Source: Limisphaerales bacterium
Lineage (GTDB): Bacteria > Verrucomicrobiota > Verrucomicrobiae > Limisphaerales > UBA11358
NCBI GenBank assembly: GCA_003152145.1
Contig: PLZL01000446.1
Span: 12,104 to 32,017 of the forward strand
Direction of reading: 5' to 3'
DNA length: 19,914 nucleotides
Both the position numbers and the translations under genes were made by a program. Positions 14,705-19,914 of the stretch are shown here, piece after piece. Below the pieces are notes generated by a model that searched no databases, was not told the origin of the DNA, and worked only from the letters and a program-made list of their open reading frames with translations. Within the stretch, counting starts at the first letter, position 1, and each line of letters begins with the position of its first letter.

Positions 14705-17700
14705 ATGCTACGTAAATTGGTAACGCCGCTTCGCGAGATTTGGCGACAATTACAGCGTCTGGTTTGCGCGATGTGCATGGCACTAGCGGGACTTTTAACT
14801 CATTCTGCCTGTTCTGCACCGGCAGGAACTGTGATCGGCTGGGGATCAGTCAGTTGGTTTGATCTCACTCCACCAACAAACCTGACGAATGCAGTAGCCG
14901 CGACGGTTGGCGAAGAAAACTGTTTGGCCCTAACGAGTGCAGGGACTGTAGTTGGCTGGGGGAATGGGAATGATTTAGGGGCAGCAAGTCCGCCTTCGGG
15001 ACTATCCAATGTTGTGGCAATTGCTTCGGGAGCGGTGCATAGCCTGGCTCTGAAGGCTGACGGCAAAATTGTCGGGTGGGGAGATAATAATAACGGGCAG
15101 ACTTCCATTCCGCCAATTCTAACAAATGTCACGGCAATCGCGGCAGGGGGTTACCATAGTCTGGCACTCACTCGAAATGGCCAGGTTTGGGCGTGGGGTG
15201 CAGTTGGGCAGGATACGAACGTCATTAAAGTGCCAGCAAGTCTCACCAATGTTATCGCAATCGCTGCCGGTGGATACCACAGTCTTGCAGTAAGGAACGA
15301 CGGAACCGTGGTCGCCTGGGGTGCGGATGATAATGGGCAATGTGACGTGCCACCGGGTCTGATTGGGGTCGTCACCGTCGCGGCCAACGCCAACGCAAGC
15401 CTCGCCCTGACAACCAACGGGGATTTCGTGGCTTGGGGCAACGGGGCGACCAACTACCCTATCGGGCTGACAAATATCGTCGCCATCGCCACTGGATGCG
15501 AAGCAGCGCATTTTCTGGCACTGAGAAACGATGGAATGGTGTTGGGATGGGGTGACAACACCTTTGGCCCTTTGAACGGGCCCGCGCCATATACCAATCT
15601 GGTCGCGATAACAACCGGCTACGGAGTCAGCTTCGGAATTACTTTGGAACCTGTGATCACCCAGCAGCCGGCGGACACCAGTGGACTCGCGGGCACCAAC
15701 CTAAGCCTGAGCGTTGGCGTTGTCGGAGCATCGTTGTGGAATTATCAATGGTTCCGTGGCACAACAAATCTCGCTGGCCAGACCAACAGCACGCTGGCGT
15801 TGGTTAATGTGCAGGTATCCGATTCCGACAGTTATTCCGTTCTCGTCAGCAATCATTACGGCGCTGTTCCAAGTTCACCTGCAAACGTGACAGTCCAACC
15901 ATTTCCACCGAGTGTCACCACTCAACCGACCAATCAAGTTCAGGTGGCGGGTGCGACTGCTACATTTGCGGTGGCCGCAGCAGGCGCTCCTCCGCTATCA
16001 TATCAATGGTATTTCAACAACGGTGTGATGTCGGGGGTTACGAATTCCGTTTTGACATTAACCAATGTCAACGATTTGAATGCCGGAATCTACCAGGTTG
16101 TAGTCTCAAATGTCTACGGCACGGCTATTAGTGCTCAAGTTGTTCTCACGGTCAATGACCCGCCCGCGATTACAAGCACTTTAGCGTCCTTGACGCTTCC
16201 CGCAGGCACCAATTGGATTCTCAGCGCCACGGTGACCGGGAATCAAACGTTTTTTTATCAATGGCAGTTTCAGGGTGGCAACATACACGGCGCAACAAAC
16301 CTGAGCATGGTGCTGGCAAACATTCAGTTTACAAATGCCGGATTGTATGCTTTGTGCGCCAGCAATCAGTTTGGGGTTGTTACTAACACCCTTTATTCAA
16401 TCGTTGTGGTTGATTCGCCGCCGGTGATTTATCAACAACCGATTTCAGGGTCGTTTCTGCCCGGAGGTGAGGTCGCTTTGCCGGTGCTGGCCTACGGGTC
16501 AGCCCCATTGTTTTCTCAATGGTGGTTCAATGGCAGCGCAATCAGCGGCGCGACCAATCTATTGTTGCGTTTGATGAATCTTCAGCCGACCAACGCCGGC
16601 GCCTATTTTCTTACTCTCTCCAATGCCTTTGGGTTTACGAACACCATTACCGTCAACCTGTCGGTTAGCAACCCGTATCCTGGGAAGGTGGACTGGCCTC
16701 TGCTTGGTTTCACACAGGCTGTATCCAACACGTTCAATCATCCTGTGGTCATTACTCACGCCGGAGATAACAGCGCCCGGTTGTTTGTTGCGGAGCAGAG
16801 CGGACGCATCTGGATTGTTCAGGGAAATAGCGTCGTGACGCAACCGTTTCTGAACATCATCCAACGAGTCTTGAGTCTTGGCGCGGAACAGGGTTTGTTG
16901 GGGCTGGCGTTTCCGCCAGGATTTTCAACGAATAATCACTTCTATGTGGATTACACCCGGCAAACGGATGGTGCGGTGGTTATTTCGCGATTTTTCCTCA
17001 CTTCAACCAACTCAAATGTTGCTGACACCAACAGTGAACAAGTTGTCATGACTATTCCCAAGCCATACAACAATCACAATGCCGGGCAACTCGCGTTTGG
17101 GCCGGATGGCGATCTTTACATTGGTGTTGGTGATGGTGGTTCAGAAGGCGACCCGTTGAAAAATGGTCAGAAAACGTCCACGCTTCTAGGCAAATTGCTA
17201 CGCATTGATGTTGAGGGAGGCGGTTCGCCTTATGCCGTGCCGCCGGACAACCCCTTCGTTGGCAATACAAATTACTCGCCGGAAATCTGGGCCTTGGGGT
17301 TGCGCAATCCCTGGCGATTTTCCTTTGATCGCCTAACCGGCGACCTTTACATCGGCGACGTCGGACAGAATCGTTATGAGGAAATTGACTTTCAGCCGGC
17401 AGGTTCCGCCGGGGGGCAAAACTATGGTTGGCGCATCATGGAAGGCCCGAGCATTTACAGTCCGCCGCCGGGCTTTACGAATTTCTCCGCTCTCACGCCG
17501 CCCGTGGTTTGGTATACTCATAGTTCGATTCCTGCTGGTGGGTCAGCCGCAGTCATCGGGGGCTATGTCTATCGAGGTCCGAGTGATCTCCGGATGGATG
17601 GAATTTACCTCTACGGCGATTTCATGGCAGGCTGGGTTTGGGCATCAAAACAATTCGGCACAAACTGGCAAAGTCAGATCCTTCTCAATCCTGCCCCTCC

Positions 17701-19849
17701 TGCATCCCACTTCTGGATCAGCGCGTTCGGCGAAGATGACACGGCAACACTCTATTTAGCCGATTATTATAATGGAATTGTTTATCAGATAAACGATTCT
17801 TACAGCGCCTTTGCCCCGGTCATGAGCCCCGACGGTGGATCATTCAATAATGATCAAAATGTTGTTGTTAGCACGGTCACGCCGGGGGCAATGATTCATT
17901 ATACGACCGATGGCCGCGACCCCTCGGAGTTCGATCCTGCCGTTTCGTCCGGTTCTGCCATCCCAGTTGGCGCAACAATGACACTCAAACTTCGCGCTTA
18001 CCGTGCTGACCTTTCCCCAAGCGCGGTCACTGCCGCCAATTTTTCATTCCAGGTTGTGGCACCCGCCTTTACACCGAACCGAGGTCCCATCACAAATGGA
18101 ACGTCTGTGGCCATTTCTTCGGCAACTTCGGGAGCGACTTTACATTACACCTTGAACGGCTCTTACCCTACTTTGAGTTCTACAACATACACTGCGCCCC
18201 TGCTGATAAACGGGAACACAACGCTTCAGGCGATTGGAATCAAGCCGGGGTATCAGGATAGCGGAATATCAAGCGTGTTTTTTGACTGGACCGTTGTGCC
18301 GACTCCAGAAATTTCACCTGTGAGCGGTGCTGTTATTACCAATGGGACTTTAGCATCCATAGCGTGCGTGCTTCCTAGTGGTCAAATCCATTACACAACC
18401 GATGGCACGGTGCCAACTCAGGCCTCCCCCCTTTACACCGGACCATTCCCGTTTTTTGGGAATTCGACGCTTAATGCAGCAGCCTGGGCGGACAATTACG
18501 CTCCCAGTCAGATGACAACCGCAAACTACGGCCTCCTGAATTATGAATCCACCGTGGTGCAGACTTATGCAGGCCAGTCGCAAGCCGGCTTCACCAACGG
18601 GCTGCGACTGCAAGCCGAATTTAATGCTCCGCAAGGGGTCTGCGTTGACCCGTCAGGCAATGTTTATGTCGCCGACACTGGCAATAATGTCATCCGGGAA
18701 ATCCTGACAAACAGCCAAGTTGTGACCGTGGCGGGATCTGGCACGCCCGGCTCGGCTGACGGCATTGGAACTAACGCGAGTTTTAGTGCACCGACTGGTG
18801 TGGCGCTAGATGGAACTGGGAATCTTTATGTTGCCGACTCTGGCCACAACCTTCTCAGAAAAATCTTATCCGACGGCACGGTCACTACACTGGCAAACCT
18901 GGCATACTCACCCTATCAACTACCGGTTTTATGGCAGTTGGTTATAAATACCAACGGGACTGTCTATGTCGGCGGATTACTGGAAGTCTTTGCGGTAAAT
19001 CAGGATGGCACATTTAGCAACTTCGCGGGACCGGGGTATTGCTGTCCTCCAGACTGGAGCACTCATATTGGTCTTGCTCTGGACAATGCAGGCGGCCTTT
19101 TCGCCACAATAAACGCAAACACAATTGCGGCATACGGGCGAGTTGTTGAACTGTCTCCGGGCGGCGGCTACAACATCTATGCCGGGGATTCACCGGGCTA
19201 TACTGATGGCCCGCGCCAAATCGCCCAGTTTCAAAAGCCATTGGATTTAGCGCGCTACACTGATGGAGGGCTAATCGTGAGCGATACGACCCGTGTTCGC
19301 AAAATTGCCACAAATGGCAACGTCTCGACGCTCGCAGGCATTGGACAATTCGGCTACCAAAATGGTCCAGGCATCCAGGCTGCCTTCACTCAACTTGGAG
19401 CCGTCGCAGTGGATGCTTCTGGCAATATTTATGTGGCTGATTCGGGGAACAATTGTATTCGCGAAATCTCGTCCGACACTGATGGAATCGGAATTCCTGA
19501 TTGGTGGCAGCTTGCCCATTTCGGTTTTGTGGGCATTGATCCCAATGCCGACACTGACCATGACGGCATGAGCAACTTTGCCGAGTTCCTTGCTGATACT
19601 GATCCCAATAGCACGAATTCTTGCTTGAGGATTAACTCGGTTCAAGTTCAGTCTGGTGGGATGTTTTTGAACTGGTCCGGTGGCCCCAACTCCTTTGAGT
19701 ATGTGCAGCGCTCTTCGAGCTTGGGTGGGACCAACGTCTGGCAGGACATTTTCACCAACCCGCCTTCACTGTTGTCCGGCGGCAGCTACATAGACTCCTC
19801 AGCGACCAATGGCACTTACTATTACCGCATCCGCGTTGGGTGGCAGTAA
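14705..19849 (+). CDS. Giant secreted multidomain protein: RCC1, Ig-like, PQQ-type sugar dehydrogenase, chitobiase-C, NHL
   Basis: 1714 residues from ATG 14705 (longer starts at 14582 and 14687 are possible). A signal peptide (1 to about 38, core VCAMCMALAGLL) is followed by seven RCC1-type repeats (about 41-315) and four Ig-like domains (about 316-656), each with the YQW or SQWW Trp strand and a DSYSV/AGIYQV-type end. A GSDH/PQQ-dependent sugar dehydrogenase beta-propeller lies at about 660-1031. Within it, NHNAGQLAFGPDG carries the His (791) that corresponds to the catalytic base of soluble glucose dehydrogenase, and GLRNPWRF carries the PQQ-contacting Arg (867). Three chitobiase/beta-hexosaminidase C-type domains (about 1037-1276, IHYTTDG motif) precede NHL repeats (about 1282-1590, NVYVADTGNNVIREI) and an Asp-rich segment (DTDHDGMSNFAEFLADTDP) that probably binds calcium. 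No PEP-CTERM or T9SS tail is seen. Base composition is more AT-rich than in the operon. Confidence 0.88.
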   Translation: MLRKLVTPLREIWRQLQRLVCAMCMALAGLLTHSACSAPAGTVIGWGSVSWFDLTPPTNLTNAVAATVGEENCLALTSAGTVVGWGNGNDLGAASPPSGLSNVVAIASGAVHSLALKADGKIVGWGDNNNGQTSIPPILTNVTAIAAGGYHSLALTRNGQVWAWGAVGQDTNVIKVPASLTNVIAIAAGGYHSLAVRNDGTVVAWGADDNGQCDVPPGLIGVVTVAANANASLALTTNGDFVAWGNGATNYPIGLTNIVAIATGCEAAHFLALRNDGMVLGWGDNTFGPLNGPAPYTNLVAITTGYGVSFGITLEPVITQQPADTSGLAGTNLSLSVGVVGASLWNYQWFRGTTNLAGQTNSTLALVNVQVSDSDSYSVLVSNHYGAVPSSPANVTVQPFPPSVTTQPTNQVQVAGATATFAVAAAGAPPLSYQWYFNNGVMSGVTNSVLTLTNVNDLNAGIYQVVVSNVYGTAISAQVVLTVNDPPAITSTLASLTLPAGTNWILSATVTGNQTFFYQWQFQGGNIHGATNLSMVLANIQFTNAGLYALCASNQFGVVTNTLYSIVVVDSPPVIYQQPISGSFLPGGEVALPVLAYGSAPLFSQWWFNGSAISGATNLLLRLMNLQPTNAGAYFLTLSNAFGFTNTITVNLSVSNPYPGKVDWPLLGFTQAVSNTFNHPVVITHAGDNSARLFVAEQSGRIWIVQGNSVVTQPFLNIIQRVLSLGAEQGLLGLAFPPGFSTNNHFYVDYTRQTDGAVVISRFFLTSTNSNVADTNSEQVVMTIPKPYNNHNAGQLAFGPDGDLYIGVGDGGSEGDPLKNGQKTSTLLGKLLRIDVEGGGSPYAVPPDNPFVGNTNYSPEIWALGLRNPWRFSFDRLTGDLYIGDVGQNRYEEIDFQPAGSAGGQNYGWRIMEGPSIYSPPPGFTNFSALTPPVVWYTHSSIPAGGSAAVIGGYVYRGPSDLRMDGIYLYGDFMAGWVWASKQFGTNWQSQILLNPAPPASHFWISAFGEDDTATLYLADYYNGIVYQINDSYSAFAPVMSPDGGSFNNDQNVVVSTVTPGAMIHYTTDGRDPSEFDPAVSSGSAIPVGATMTLKLRAYRADLSPSAVTAANFSFQVVAPAFTPNRGPITNGTSVAISSATSGATLHYTLNGSYPTLSSTTYTAPLLINGNTTLQAIGIKPGYQDSGISSVFFDWTVVPTPEISPVSGAVITNGTLASIACVLPSGQIHYTTDGTVPTQASPLYTGPFPFFGNSTLNAAAWADNYAPSQMTTANYGLLNYESTVVQTYAGQSQAGFTNGLRLQAEFNAPQGVCVDPSGNVYVADTGNNVIREILTNSQVVTVAGSGTPGSADGIGTNASFSAPTGVALDGTGNLYVADSGHNLLRKILSDGTVTTLANLAYSPYQLPVLWQLVINTNGTVYVGGLLEVFAVNQDGTFSNFAGPGYCCPPDWSTHIGLALDNAGGLFATINANTIAAYGRVVELSPGGGYNIYAGDSPGYTDGPRQIAQFQKPLDLARYTDGGLIVSDTTRVRKIATNGNVSTLAGIGQFGYQNGPGIQAAFTQLGAVAVDASGNIYVADSGNNCIREISSDTDGIGIPDWWQLAHFGFVGIDPNADTDHDGMSNFAEFLADTDPNSTNSCLRINSVQVQSGGMFLNWSGGPNSFEYVQRSSSLGGTNVWQDIFTNPPSLLSGGSYIDSSATNGTYYYRIRVGWQ
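14825..15646 (+). repeat. Seven RCC1-type repeats within the giant protein
   Basis: Seven successive units of about 38-41 residues begin G.(V/I).(G/A)WG: GTVIGWG, GTVVGWG, GKIVGWG, GQVWAWG, GTVVAWG, GDFVAWG, GMVLGWG. Each ends in a variant of NVxAIAxGxxHSLAL. The count of seven is what a closed RCC1 beta-propeller requires, so this should fold as one complete domain. The units are shorter than eukaryotic RCC1 repeats, as is usual in bacterial secreted forms. Confidence 0.85.
15650..16672 (+). repeat. Four tandem Ig-like domains within the giant protein
   Basis: Four units of about 83-86 residues start at PVITQQPAD, PPSVTTQPTN, PPAITSTLAS and PPVIYQQPIS. Each contains a central Trp strand (NYQWFRG, SYQWYFN, FYQWQFQ, FSQWWFN), a T(N/L)L.L.N stretch, and an end of the type AGIYQVVVSNVYG. 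The canonical Ig disulfide is absent, as is common in this bacterial group. They probably serve as spacers or carbohydrate/surface binding units. Confidence 0.85.
17810..18540 (+). repeat. Three chitobiase/beta-hexosaminidase C-terminal-type domains
   Basis: Three consecutive beta-sandwich units each contain an IHYTTDG-like strand pair (AMIHYTTDGRDPS, TLHYTLNGSYPT, QIHYTTDGTVPT), followed by a Y.gP strand and a TL.A.A..........S block. This is the CHB_HEX_C_1 type often appended to secreted enzymes. It is thought to aid stability or carbohydrate binding rather than catalysis. Confidence 0.75.
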
Positions 19850-19914
19850 CATTGTCAATGTCAGCCTGAATACCCATTTCACCTCATTCATGCAGAAATC
19901 ATGTGCACCAAAAC
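19850..19914. other. Right-hand end of the window, no feature seen
   Basis: Sixty-five bases follow the giant gene's stop. No hairpin with a T-tract, no ribosome-binding site and no frame long enough to call was found. Confidence 0.6.

Overview
The window looks like a chromosomal segment from a free-living Verrucomicrobiota bacterium, most likely of the Pedosphaera/Limisphaerales type. The evidence is a GC-rich operon of MoxR, DUF58, BatA/VWA and DUF4159 proteins, a giant secreted RCC1/Ig-like protein with the PP.(I/V).(Q/T)QP...YQW signature common in that phylum, and eroded intergenic regions. The taxonomic call is an inference from protein style; there is no rRNA marker.

Layout. (1) Positions 1-1098 hold the 3' part of a SagB/ThcOx-type (double nitroreductase) flavoprotein gene that enters from the left edge. 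(2) Positions 1099-2027 are mostly decayed DNA. They contain a 39-codon signal-peptide-like ORF that stops inside a 10-bp tandem duplication, and the C-terminal remnant of a TPR-like helical protein on the minus strand. (3) Positions 2028-13226 carry one tightly packed plus-strand operon of eight genes: a caspase-like protein lacking the catalytic residues, a MoxR AAA+ ATPase, a DUF58 protein, a BatA/VWA membrane protein, a large three-TM helical protein, a VWA/GATase-like membrane protein, and two tandem DUF4159 paralogues. A 34-codon relic of a third DUF4159 start follows. Several junctions overlap by ATGA or are only a few bases apart, so co-translation is likely. (4) Positions 13319-14134, minus strand and convergent to the operon, encode an exported TlpA/ResA-like thioredoxin. 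(5) Positions 14135-14704 are non-coding, with a relic of a P-loop ATPase (Walker A only) and an imperfect palindrome. (6) Positions 14705-19849 encode a secreted mosaic protein of about 1714 residues: seven RCC1-type repeats, four Ig-like domains, a PQQ-type sugar dehydrogenase (GSDH) domain, three chitobiase-C-type domains, NHL repeats and an acidic Asp-rich C-terminal module.

How the genes fit together. MoxR ATPases with DUF58 and VWA partners are known as chaperone-like systems that act on other proteins, often at the membrane. Here the ATPase sits with three VWA/MIDAS-like proteins, a long helical membrane protein, a pseudo-caspase and two secreted DUF4159 proteins, so the likely product is a cell-envelope complex that couples cytoplasmic ATP hydrolysis to periplasmic factors. 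Its substrate cannot be read from the sequence. The most notable observations are the catalytically dead caspase-like leader gene, the expanding and decaying DUF4159 array, the hairpin just in front of the operon's first start codon, and the giant protein in which a probably active sugar dehydrogenase is embedded in adhesion-type domains.
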